A stretch of DNA of 19,341 nt from Saprospiraceae bacterium. Lineage in GTDB: Bacteria; Bacteroidota; Bacteroidia; Chitinophagales; Saprospiraceae. Position 1 is the stretch's first letter, and each line of letters starts with the position of its first letter. The position numbers were made by a program, and so were the translations under genes. This document shows, piece by piece, positions 7,334-15,630 of this stretch. The stretch is taken from the NCBI GenBank assembly GCA_004297645.1, contig SCUG01000395.1, positions 1 to 19,341 on the forward strand. The letters are read 5' to 3'. A model generated the notes under the pieces. That model worked only from the letters and a program-made list of their open reading frames with translations, had not been told where the DNA came from and made no database searches.

Positions 7334-8200
7334 ATGCGCCAATTAAAAATCACCAACAAGATCACCAACCGGGAGAGTCTTGCCTTAGATAAATACCTGA
7401 ACGACATCGGCAAGATTGACCTGCTGAATGCGGAAGAAGAGGCAGACCTCGCCCGCAAAATCAGGGAGGGTGATAGGGAGGCGCTTGATCGTCTTACCAA
7501 AGGGAATCTCCGTTTCGTCGTTTCTGTGGCCAAGCAATACCAAAACCAAGGCTTGTCGCTCAGCGACCTCATCAATGAAGGCAATGTAGGATTGATGAAA
7601 GCCGGCAAGCGCTTCGATGAAACCAAAGGCTTCAAATTTATATCCTATGCCGTGTGGTGGATCCGGCAGTCCATTCTCCAGGCCATCGTCGAATACTCCA
7701 GAATTGTGAGGCTTCCTTTAAACAAGGTGGGGTCGTACAACAAAATCAACGAGGCTTATATTGCTTTCGTCCAGGAATTTGAGCGCGAGCCTTCTGATGA
7801 GGAGCTGGCCGAGATGTTGAACATGACACCGAAGGAAGTTACAAACATGCTCAAAGGCAGCATCCGGCATCTGTCCGTGGACGCGCCCATTGGAGGTGAA
7901 GACAACGACGCCACCATGCTCGACTTACTTCCGGATGGCGACGGCCGCCTCCCCGACGATGCACTCATGGAACAATCTCTCAAAGATGAGGTGCAAGCAG
8001 GCTTGTCTATTTTGTCTCCACGGGAAGTGGAGGTTTTGTCGGCATATTACGGGTTGAATGGGCGCAAATCCCTCACACTTGAGGAAATTGGCGAAATGTA
8101 CGCCCTCACGCGGGAGCGTGTTCGCCAAATTAAAGAGCGTGCCATCCGGCGCCTCCGCAAAGCATACAACAGAAATGCGCTGAAATCCTATCTCGGATAA
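7334..8200 (+). CDS. rpoD: RNA polymerase primary sigma factor, RpoD/SigA family
   Basis: A complete 288-aa group 1 sigma factor, the compact form usual in Bacteroidota, lacking region 1.1. Region 1.2 is at ~15-45 (ALDKYLNDIGKIDLLNAEEE). Region 2 spans ~50-125, including the core-binding and -7-recognition/melting segment around RFDETKGFKFISYAVWWIRQ (93-112). Region 3 is at ~130-205, with the finger near LLPDGDGRLPDDA. Region 4 is at ~215-280, with the helix-turn-helix SLTLEEIGEMYALTRERVRQ and the terminal IKERAIRRLRK. The N-terminus MRQLKITNKITNRES is the typical Bacteroidota start. It is preceded by a 279-bp leader region and followed by a 210-bp gap. It would read the TAnnTTTG promoters noted elsewhere in the window. 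Confidence 0.97.
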   Translation: MRQLKITNKITNRESLALDKYLNDIGKIDLLNAEEEADLARKIREGDREALDRLTKGNLRFVVSVAKQYQNQGLSLSDLINEGNVGLMKAGKRFDETKGFKFISYAVWWIRQSILQAIVEYSRIVRLPLNKVGSYNKINEAYIAFVQEFEREPSDEELAEMLNMTPKEVTNMLKGSIRHLSVDAPIGGEDNDATMLDLLPDGDGRLPDDALMEQSLKDEVQAGLSILSPREVEVLSAYYGLNGRKSLTLEEIGEMYALTRERVRQIKERAIRRLRKAYNRNALKSYLG

Positions 8201-8410
8201 GCCATCCAAAGCAGCCGGAAGGTTCCAATTTCAAAGGTAGCCCATGCAGTTTCCGCTCGGAATATTATGCGTGCGAAACAACATTTAGCCAAGCCGTTCA
8301 TTGTGGCAGGGCTTCCCCTTTTTCCGTCTATGAAGGTTGGGTAAATGGCATTTTTATGGTACCATTGGCGCAAGATTTTATTTTCATTTGATAAAGAAAA
8401 AACGGGCAAC

Positions 8411-9070
8411 ATGGCAGGATTAGCATTATTGGCCATATTGGCATTGAGTGGTGCTGGGATTTACCTTGCATTGAAAACCCTTCAAAACTACAAACCCGGC
8501 CGTAATAAAATTCAAAAGGATTTGGCACAGATAAAGGCTGGGTTGCAGCCTTTAGTCAATGACCTGGTGCCTTGGAGCCGTGAGGAAATGGAGCAGCTAT
8601 CGCTGAATCAAGTGAATAAATCGAATAAGAAAGGAGTGGTGAAAACAGTTCAGGGCATCTTTACCACCATCTATCACGAACCTGTCATCGTGTACAGTTA
8701 CCGCAAATACGTATCACCCACCGAAAATGCCCTCATCTACGCTCGCACCTCAAAACACGAGTTGATTTACAGGGTAAAGAATAACCAGGTGGAGGTCGTA
8801 ATTAACAATCAATTGGTGGGTATTGTCAACGCCGGGGGAGTCTTAACCGACTTCAAAGGAAAAAACCTGCTGGCGCAAATTACCCGGTCGGGGCAGGACC
8901 TGCTGCTGCCGGTACGCGTGGGCGGAAAGGAAGTGGGAAGTGTGGTGAACCCCAGACACGCCAAAAGGGTAAACCCGCGGGCTTTTGAATTCATCGGCCG
9001 CATGCAAGAGGAAGAAGAGGCTTTGTTCCTGTCGCTTTCCGTTCTGGAACTCATCCGGCAGACCCATTGA
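8411..9070 (+). CDS. Single-pass membrane protein of unknown function
   Basis: 219 aa from the ATG at 8411; an in-frame ATG at 8345 would add 22 residues (MAFLWYHWRKILFSF...). I prefer 8411 because it starts the hydrophobic segment directly (residues 1-21), but the longer start is possible. After the membrane anchor comes a basic helical stretch (30-70), then an apparently beta-rich domain (~78-185) with repeated hairpin-like patterns (YRVKNNQVEVVINNQLVGIV, GKEVGSVVNPRHAKRVNP). It ends in a Glu-rich helix (MQEEEEALFLSLSVLELI). The beta region vaguely recalls tubby/scramblase-like lipid-binding folds; that is only an impression. No recognised family, and its neighbours do not suggest a role. 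Confidence 0.75.
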   Translation: MAGLALLAILALSGAGIYLALKTLQNYKPGRNKIQKDLAQIKAGLQPLVNDLVPWSREEMEQLSLNQVNKSNKKGVVKTVQGIFTTIYHEPVIVYSYRKYVSPTENALIYARTSKHELIYRVKNNQVEVVINNQLVGIVNAGGVLTDFKGKNLLAQITRSGQDLLLPVRVGGKEVGSVVNPRHAKRVNPRAFEFIGRMQEEEEALFLSLSVLELIRQTH

Positions 9071-9567
9071 CGGTGGAGTAATCAACTGGCTATCACATTC
9101 CTAAAGGTTAGGATGAGGCAATTATTCAATCATTCCGTTGTTTACAGAAAGCTGAGCAGAAGTCTTGGGCTATTACTAAATAGCTGATTGCAAATATTTT
9201 ACCCTTTTACATTCCGGAAAAATTTCATTGGAAATGTTGGGAGAGTAGGGCAGAGTTAAATACTTTTGGGCCGTCCGTTCGGCATCCTGGATTTGTCTGG
9301 ATTCAAAATAATCAAAATAATAATAGAACGGCAGGGCATGGCAAGAATTGACCTAATCATGGTCTATAAATTCTGAACATAATTGTAACAATGCAACTGC
9401 CATCACGTATCATGCTTAATTTATGATAGCCCGGACAGGTTAGCCGGTGCGGGATTATTATAAACACATCTTCTTAAGCGGGTTAATGCACTCCGCAAGC
9501 CCTCTGGATAAATACAAGCATCTGTTTGTGCAGAAGGGATAAACTAACAACTTCAATCATTGAGAAC
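9071..9567. other. 497-bp non-coding region upstream of the giant adhesin gene
   Basis: No convincing ORF on either strand. Near its left end is a hairpin with a one-base bulge (CATTCCTAA / TTAGGATG, 9096-9115) that could end transcription of the preceding gene, though no T-tract follows. The middle holds the best promoter match of the window (9237-9268). A small inverted repeat TATCAT/ATGATA lies at 9408-9428. The remaining ~290 bp would be the adhesin mRNA leader; I see no known riboswitch. Confidence 0.6.
9237..9268 (+). promoter_or_regulatory. Candidate promoter of the T9SS adhesin cassette (-33 TTG, -7 TACTTTTG)
   Basis: TTG at 9237-9239 and TACTTTTG at 9261-9268 (exact TAnnTTTG) are 21 bp apart, within the range known for Bacteroidota primary-sigma promoters. 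The start site would fall near 9273-9276, giving a leader of about 290 nt before the ATG at 9568. It is the only box in the window with both elements. Confidence 0.5.
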
Positions 9568-12500
9568 ATGAAAGGTTTTATACTCCACCTTACATCAATA
9601 CCAAGTTTGGAAAAGAGAGGACGGCGTCCTTTACAATTGGTGTTATGGCTCCTCTGTTTGGCTATTTTGCCTGGCAGTCTGCTGGCCGAAGGCTCCAAAG
9701 ATTTTGTGAATTATCCTGGTTACAGGATGTTTCTCGATACCCGCGACGAACAACAACTGAAGGTGTTCGCCAACGAAGGTGAAGTCATCAACTTTGGGGC
9801 AAGTCATGTCGGTATTCAGGGAGGATTTATAAAAATTTACAGGCCCGATGGTACGCTGGCAGCCACATTTGATAACACCGGGCCTTCGACAGGGCTGGCT
9901 ATTATTTACGATAATGTGCAGGAACTCGCTGGCCCGACTGGCGGCGGTACCACCATGGGACCAGGTTATATACCAGGCACGGTACAAGTTGGTCCGGGAG
10001 AGACCGGTATTTGGACACTCAAGATCACTTATCCGTCGTATGTCAATGCCGGATTCCCAAATATACTGAACAATGCACCCTGGACGCGGGCTGCTGACCA
10101 ACCCAACTCCCGCAGGGTAGTGCTCGCATGGGATGTCACTGTCACTGCTGACTCACCCGGCAATATGGGCGGCAAACCCATTGAGGGAAGGCTCTATACC
10201 AACGAGCATATTTCCCTCATTAATGGAAACGGCTTCACCACTTCCCCTATTTTTTATGTACTCACTGTGGATGGTTACCTCTACCAGGTCAACATCCTGG
10301 CTGCCGACCCCTTCCGCTTCCCGATTTCTTCCAACTCCCGCGGTCTGGTGGATTTTAATCGGAATGCCATCTACAAATCCAAGGCAAAAACCAGCTATAA
10401 GCGGAGTGCTACCCCTGCAACCTGGAACCCCGACAGCTTGTATCTTTACGAGCCGCAGGCCCAGGATTTGGGCAACTTGGTGAACAACAAGATATTCTTC
10501 AACCTTCCCGATACCACTATGCCAGCGGCGGCCACGGTCACTGATATTTTTAGGCAAAACACACATCAAACTTGGCTCAACAATAGTTTGCAGGTACTCA
10601 TTCTCCTTGATTTTCAATTCCAAGCCGCTGTTTCGGATGGCACACCTTGTGCACCCGGATTCATGGAGATTGGCCAAGGTGGCTATTTTATTTTTAATAC
10701 AAACATCGGGGGGTTGGCCACAATGGACCTTGACATCAACAACAACGGTGTCTTCGATGACCCTGTGGATGTTCATTTAACCGGCGAGATTTCTGCCGGC
10801 ATTGATTCCCTGTTTTGGAACGGAAGCGATGGCCTCGGCGTGCCCCTGCCCAGCGGCTCAAACCTCAACATACCTTATCGCGGTGACATCCGGTTCGGCG
10901 AACTTCACATCGCTCTGACCGATGTGGAAAACAGCCCTGGTGGCGTTACGTTCGACTGGCTCAACGTGCAACCCGGACTTCCCGACAGCCTTTTTTACTA
11001 TGACCACAGCGACATCGGCGGCCCTGTAAGCGGCGGCGGTACACCTAATAATGCCTTGCCCACCTCCATCCCGTTTACCTACGGTGGAAATTTTGGCAAT
11101 GACAAATACATAGACCAATGGTTCTTTATCAAAGAACCCATCCCTCCGGGAGTCCTTTCTTTAACTATTGTGGACAACTGCCCCTGCTCTTACGCCAGCC
11201 CGAAGCTGAAGGTAGTCGAAGGCGGCGGTGTGTTCTGCGAAGGCGCTACCCTGACCATGAGCGTCACGAATGATACCACGGGCATTGGTGATCTGACCTA
11301 CAACTGGACGGGGCCGAACGGTTTTTCATTTTCTGAAACCATTGCTGAAAGCGATACAAGTACCCTAACCATTGCCCCACTCACGCTTGCTGCTGCTGGC
11401 AATTATCAAGTGGTGGTGACCACAGCCAGCAGTTGTGGCGATACACTGGTGCTACCCGTTACCGTTAATGTCCAACCGGTGGTGAGTGCAATCACCGGCG
11501 GTGGCAGTTTCTGCACCGGCGACAATGTTACCCTCACTGCCATGAATACAGCTCCTGGCGTGGCTTCAGTCACCTATACCTGGACAGGCCCGAATGGCTT
11601 TACCGCCACAGGTACAGCACCCGGCAACACCCCCTTTTCTGTCGCAATCCCGAGCATCACTGTTGCCGCAAGTGGCACCTATACGCTATCGCTGGTTTCA
11701 GACCTTGGATGTAGTTCTGCCGCTGCCGCCGTGAATGTCATCGTGTTGCACACGCCGGCAATGGAAGTGGTTGCTGGTGGCGGTGCTTCCTGTGAAAATG
11801 GTGACATTACCTTTACCGCCATCAATACTGACAGTACAGTAGTGACCATGACTTGTACCTGGACCGGCCCCAACGGGTTCTTTTCTCAACAAGTGGTGAA
11901 TGGCAGCGATACAGTCACACTTTCGTTGACAAACGTCAGTAATTCCATGACTGGTAATTATTCATTGGTTTGTAGCAACAATGGCTGCGCTTCGGCACCG
12001 CTTACTTTTAATCTCCAGGTGAACGCCACGCCCGAAATAAATGGCACCAGCCCCAACGGCGACTTTTGCGCCGGATCGAATATCATACTTACGGCCATGA
12101 ATGTGGTGGCAGGCACTGGCCCTATCACATACACCTGGACCGGCCCCAACGGATATTTTTTCTCAGCCCAGGCCGCTAACCCGCTCGGCCCTTTCGATGC
12201 TCCTATTCTAAATATAGATTCCACCAATGCCGGTACTTATACTTTGGTCTTAGAAACAGTCGCTGGATGTCCAAGTGTGCCACAATCGGTCATTATTGGC
12301 ATTTTGCCAACTCCGCTAATTTGCAACGTTAGTGGTGGCGGCGATGCCTGTGTGGGGCAAACGGTGGTTTTATCCGCTGAAAACTGCACGCCTGGAATCG
12401 GCCCCATCATCTATACCTGGACCGGCCCGAATGGAATCGCAGGTGCGGGTGTGGGCAACGGCGCAGGGCCTTTTGAAGCCGTCATTAACAATATTCAGTT

Positions 12501-15500
12501 GTCAGGTTCCGGCACTTATTGCCTGACCCTTCAATCCGCTGATTTCGGTTGCCTTTCGACACAAGTTTGTGTGAATGTAAACGTATTCCCCGGCCTGAAT
12601 ATCATTGATATTACGCCGGATAGCACCTACTGCGAAGGCACCGATGTGACCCTCTCTGCCACCAACTCGGTCGCTATTGGCGACATTATCTATACCTGGA
12701 CCGGCCCCAATGGCTTCTCGTTCACCGATACAGTGCTGAGCATTGACCCACTATCGGTCGTGTTGCCGTCTATTACGGTCAGCGACTCTGGCCAATATAT
12801 CCTCACTTTGACTTCCACGGCGGGCTGTACTACAGAACCCGATACCGTTCTGGTAAATGTGGTTCCCGGCGTCCACAATGTAACTATTACAGGCGGCGGG
12901 AGTTATTGCGAAGGAGCTTCGGTAGATTTGGTGGCTACGGCTGAAAGTACAGCTACTGTACTTATTTTCACTTGGACAAATGAGGCGGGCGATACCATAC
13001 AGGTGGACACTTTGCCACCTCCCGGCCCATCAGTTCTTAGCTTCCCCACGGTCACAGCGGGTATTTACACCGTCACAGTCACCACTCCCGACGGTTGTGA
13101 TGCCTCAACTTCGGCATCTGTGGGCGTCACGCTTTTACCCAATATCATTGATATAAATAGCGATACCGCATTGTGCGAATTAGATGGCCTGCTTCTTTGC
13201 GGTCAAAATGGCAACCCGGCAATCACAACGTTTGACTATACCTGGGTGACACCCACCACCGTCATTACAGGCGTAGGGCACGACACGGCCGTATTCTGCG
13301 ACTTCATCGAGCCGCTCGCAACTTTCGGCGCCGGGCTTTACACCCTCGTACTGTCGAATGAAGGCTGCACCGATGTGGACAGCTTTTACCTTGACCTGCA
13401 TCCCAATCCCGTCATTTCTTCTATCGCCGGTGGCGGCACTTATTGCGAAGGTGATTCGATAGTGCTCACGGTTTGGAATACTAATCCGGCCGTGGACACA
13501 GTAATCGTTACGTGCCTTTTGCCGGACGGCAGCGTTGTGGTTGATACAGTGGGTGGATCGGACATAGTCAGCATTTTGCTGACTAGTGGCGGCACGGTTT
13601 GCTGTAGCATGGAGTCGCTCTTTGGCTGCCAATCGGAGCTGGTCTGTACAGAAGTTTTCATCCAGCCAAGTTGCCATGTTTTCTTATTAGATTCTATCGA
13701 GTTGTGCCAAGGCGATACCCTGCTCCTCGATGGCATCAACTTAATCTTTGGCACAGACACCGTGGAATATACCTGGACAGGTCCCGGAGGATTCCTGTTC
13801 ACTGGTACAGCACCCTGGGGAGGCCCATTCCCGGCCACCGACCCCGATCCAGAAACCGGTTATTATTGTCTCACCGTAGTTACTAGTTTTGGGTGCTCTT
13901 CAAATACGGACTGCACTTTTGTCACTGTAAATCCATTGCCGGAAATAACCAATGGCATAAACGGCGGCGGCTCTTATTGCGACAATGAAACCGTCACACT
14001 GACTGCCACAGTATCCATTGCCGGCGGCGGCATTATAAGCTATGAATGGACGCTGGATGGTGTGGCCATTGAAACGGGTACCGTCGCAAGCGGTGCAACG
14101 CTGAGCCTTGTGGCCACTGAATCAGGCGTCTATTGCCTGAACCTCACTTCCGAAAAGGGTTGTGAGTCTGGGCCCAAGTGCACCAGTGTCACCATCAACC
14201 CGACACCGCAAATTCTCGAAGTCACCGGTGGTGGCGCCTATTGCGAAGGTGAATCGGTGGTGCTGAGCGGCACCGGCGTACCGGGGCTGGGCATTGTGAC
14301 TTGGGTATGGAGTGGTCCCGATTTTGAACAAACGGGAACTGCCCCGAGCGAAGGGCCTTTCACGGCCACCATCACGGGCATCATTCCGCCGCAGGCGGGC
14401 GATTATACGCTGACGCTGACGCTTGGCGATTGCGTCTCCAACTCGGCAACAGTGACGGTGGAGGTGAACCCGATGCCTGTGATTACCAATGTCATCGGCG
14501 CCGGCTCTTATTGCCAGGGCGAGTTAGTGACCATCTTATTTACCATTGACCCAAACGGGGCCAACAGCGTAGATTATAGCATCACCGGACCAAACACCAA
14601 CCAAACCGGTACTGTCACGGAGTTGACAACGGTGACGTTAGAAATTTCCGTAAGCCCGGCTACTGCCGGCACCTACACCATGATGGCCATATCAGATGCG
14701 GGTTGCGAAGCAGACCCGGCTTTTGTAATAATTTCTGTGCGGGAAATAGACCCGGCTATCCTCAACGCATCGGCAACCTTGCTTTGCCAGGGCGATGAAC
14801 TGCAACTGACCACCAACGCACAGGTGGGCCAGAATATAACTTACGAATGGTACAAAGACGGGCTACTCATTGCCACCACTTCTGTGCCTGTGCTCGATAT
14901 TCCCAACCCCACACCGGGTGAATACACCGTGGTGGCGCTGGTGGACGGTTGTTCGAGCACCTCGACTCCCGTTGCTGTGACGGTGGTGCCGGCACCAGTG
15001 GCTACCGACGACTTTTTCTCCGGCAACCTCAACGAGCTGCTCACTGGCAATATCTTGACCAACGATAACACCACCGGCAATGTCACCCTTACCTTGCTCA
15101 CACAGCCGTCGAATGGCACGGTCACGGTGGATGCCTCCGGGAACATCACCTATACGCCAAATACCAATTTCGTGGGCAACGACCAGTTCAACTACCAGGT
15201 TTGCCGCGACGATTGCCCTGACCTTTGCGACCAGGCCACGGTGTTCCTCAATGTTTCAACGCAAACTTGCGGAGTGCCGAATGTGCTGACCCCCAATGGC
15301 GACGGCATCAACGATATTCTCGAAATTCTTTGCCTCAAAGGCGGAGACTTCCCTGATAACAGCCTGCGCATCTTCAACCGTTGGGGCGATGAGATTTACG
15401 TCGCAGAACCGTACCTCAACGATTGGGACGGCACCTATGGCAACGACAAGAAAGAACTTCCGGCCGGTACCTATTTCTATCTTTTCAGATTGGACAAAAA

Positions 15501-15543
15501 CAACGGCGAGTTTGAGGCGGGCTATATAAAAGTTGTAAAATAA
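9568..15543 (+). CDS. Giant repeat adhesin-like surface protein with type B T9SS C-terminal domain
   Basis: A 1991-aa secreted protein. The ATG at 9568 replaces an in-frame TTG at 9526. It begins a long, two-part signal peptide: a ~20-residue n-region with SLEKRGRR, then a hydrophobic core ending LLAEG near residue 40. Residues ~41-545 are an N-terminal beta-rich region with no family I can name (contains LVDFNRNAIY and MDLDINNNGVFDD, calcium-loop-like). Residues 546-1810 are 14 Ig/PKD-like repeats. Residues 1811-1896 are a cadherin-like/Big_9-type domain (NDNTTGNVTL, GTVTVDASGNITYTP, FVGNDQFNYQVC). Residues 1900-1991 are the gliding-motility-associated C-terminal domain (PNVLTPNGDGINDIL, LRIFNRWGDEIY, WDGTYGN, LPAGTYFYLFRL, GYIKVVK), the type B signal for type IX secretion. 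Type B cargos stay attached to the cell through a PorP/SprF protein, and one is encoded next. The likely role is adhesion or gliding, as for SprB; the ligand is unknown. Confidence 0.95.
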   Translation: MKGFILHLTSIPSLEKRGRRPLQLVLWLLCLAILPGSLLAEGSKDFVNYPGYRMFLDTRDEQQLKVFANEGEVINFGASHVGIQGGFIKIYRPDGTLAATFDNTGPSTGLAIIYDNVQELAGPTGGGTTMGPGYIPGTVQVGPGETGIWTLKITYPSYVNAGFPNILNNAPWTRAADQPNSRRVVLAWDVTVTADSPGNMGGKPIEGRLYTNEHISLINGNGFTTSPIFYVLTVDGYLYQVNILAADPFRFPISSNSRGLVDFNRNAIYKSKAKTSYKRSATPATWNPDSLYLYEPQAQDLGNLVNNKIFFNLPDTTMPAAATVTDIFRQNTHQTWLNNSLQVLILLDFQFQAAVSDGTPCAPGFMEIGQGGYFIFNTNIGGLATMDLDINNNGVFDDPVDVHLTGEISAGIDSLFWNGSDGLGVPLPSGSNLNIPYRGDIRFGELHIALTDVENSPGGVTFDWLNVQPGLPDSLFYYDHSDIGGPVSGGGTPNNALPTSIPFTYGGNFGNDKYIDQWFFIKEPIPPGVLSLTIVDNCPCSYASPKLKVVEGGGVFCEGATLTMSVTNDTTGIGDLTYNWTGPNGFSFSETIAESDTSTLTIAPLTLAAAGNYQVVVTTASSCGDTLVLPVTVNVQPVVSAITGGGSFCTGDNVTLTAMNTAPGVASVTYTWTGPNGFTATGTAPGNTPFSVAIPSITVAASGTYTLSLVSDLGCSSAAAAVNVIVLHTPAMEVVAGGGASCENGDITFTAINTDSTVVTMTCTWTGPNGFFSQQVVNGSDTVTLSLTNVSNSMTGNYSLVCSNNGCASAPLTFNLQVNATPEINGTSPNGDFCAGSNIILTAMNVVAGTGPITYTWTGPNGYFFSAQAANPLGPFDAPILNIDSTNAGTYTLVLETVAGCPSVPQSVIIGILPTPLICNVSGGGDACVGQTVVLSAENCTPGIGPIIYTWTGPNGIAGAGVGNGAGPFEAVINNIQLSGSGTYCLTLQSADFGCLSTQVCVNVNVFPGLNIIDITPDSTYCEGTDVTLSATNSVAIGDIIYTWTGPNGFSFTDTVLSIDPLSVVLPSITVSDSGQYILTLTSTAGCTTEPDTVLVNVVPGVHNVTITGGGSYCEGASVDLVATAESTATVLIFTWTNEAGDTIQVDTLPPPGPSVLSFPTVTAGIYTVTVTTPDGCDASTSASVGVTLLPNIIDINSDTALCELDGLLLCGQNGNPAITTFDYTWVTPTTVITGVGHDTAVFCDFIEPLATFGAGLYTLVLSNEGCTDVDSFYLDLHPNPVISSIAGGGTYCEGDSIVLTVWNTNPAVDTVIVTCLLPDGSVVVDTVGGSDIVSILLTSGGTVCCSMESLFGCQSELVCTEVFIQPSCHVFLLDSIELCQGDTLLLDGINLIFGTDTVEYTWTGPGGFLFTGTAPWGGPFPATDPDPETGYYCLTVVTSFGCSSNTDCTFVTVNPLPEITNGINGGGSYCDNETVTLTATVSIAGGGIISYEWTLDGVAIETGTVASGATLSLVATESGVYCLNLTSEKGCESGPKCTSVTINPTPQILEVTGGGAYCEGESVVLSGTGVPGLGIVTWVWSGPDFEQTGTAPSEGPFTATITGIIPPQAGDYTLTLTLGDCVSNSATVTVEVNPMPVITNVIGAGSYCQGELVTILFTIDPNGANSVDYSITGPNTNQTGTVTELTTVTLEISVSPATAGTYTMMAISDAGCEADPAFVIISVREIDPAILNASATLLCQGDELQLTTNAQVGQNITYEWYKDGLLIATTSVPVLDIPNPTPGEYTVVALVDGCSSTSTPVAVTVVPAPVATDDFFSGNLNELLTGNILTNDNTTGNVTLTLLTQPSNGTVTVDASGNITYTPNTNFVGNDQFNYQVCRDDCPDLCDQATVFLNVSTQTCGVPNVLTPNGDGINDILEILCLKGGDFPDNSLRIFNRWGDEIYVAEPYLNDWDGTYGNDKKELPAGTYFYLFRLDKNNGEFEAGYIKVVK
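11203..14997 (+). repeat. Fourteen tandem ~270-bp repeats (90-aa Ig/PKD-like units) in the adhesin gene
   Basis: Unit starts, marked by a GGG-x-x-C-E-G-like motif, recur near 11203, 11485, 11762, 12034, 12318, 12595, 12870, 13135, 13408, 13666, 13936, 14203, 14473 and 14745. The typical unit is GGG(S/T)(Y/F)CEG, VxLTAxN, a central YTWTGPNGF, SGxYxL, then GCxS and a VxVxP linker. Each unit has an early Cys and a late Cys. Units 1-6 keep WTGPNG and share DNA such as acctggaccggccc; units 7-9 and 11-14 have diverged there, and unit 10 retains WTGPGGF. Confidence 0.92.
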
Positions 15544-15558
15544 GGCGCAAAGTGCGGC

Positions 15559-15590
15559 GCAGCGGCCTTTCTGCTAAGGGAGGCCGCTGC
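15559..15590 (+). promoter_or_regulatory. Intercistronic hairpin between adhesin and porP genes
   Basis: GCAGCGGCCT (15559-15568) pairs perfectly with AGGCCGCTGC (15581-15590) around a 12-nt loop, beginning 16 bp after the adhesin stop. A T-rich stretch (gtttgttttttct) follows only about 15 nt later, so it is not a classic intrinsic terminator. It could be a partial terminator or an mRNA-stabilising/processing hairpin that sets adhesin-to-PorP ratios. No exact promoter box lies in the 87-bp gap. Confidence 0.6.
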
Positions 15591-15630
15591 ACCTGCTCCA
15601 GCGTTTGTTTTTTCTAAAAAAATCAACGTA

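Noticed and set aside
8232..8239. Exact TAnnTTTG on the minus strand after rpoD
   Set aside because: It points into rpoD antisense with no gene to serve, and is probably a chance match.
10153..10776. Minus-strand ORF inside the adhesin N-terminal region
   Set aside because: It mirrors the codon bias of the strongly supported sense gene and shows no family motif or own upstream signal.
13180..13838. Overlapping minus-strand ORFs within the adhesin repeats
   Set aside because: They arise from the repetitive GC-rich sense codons and have no recognisable domain.
11203..14997. CRISPR-like array
   Set aside because: The ~270-bp periodicity is in frame, protein-coding and diverging; there are no short identical repeats with unique spacers.
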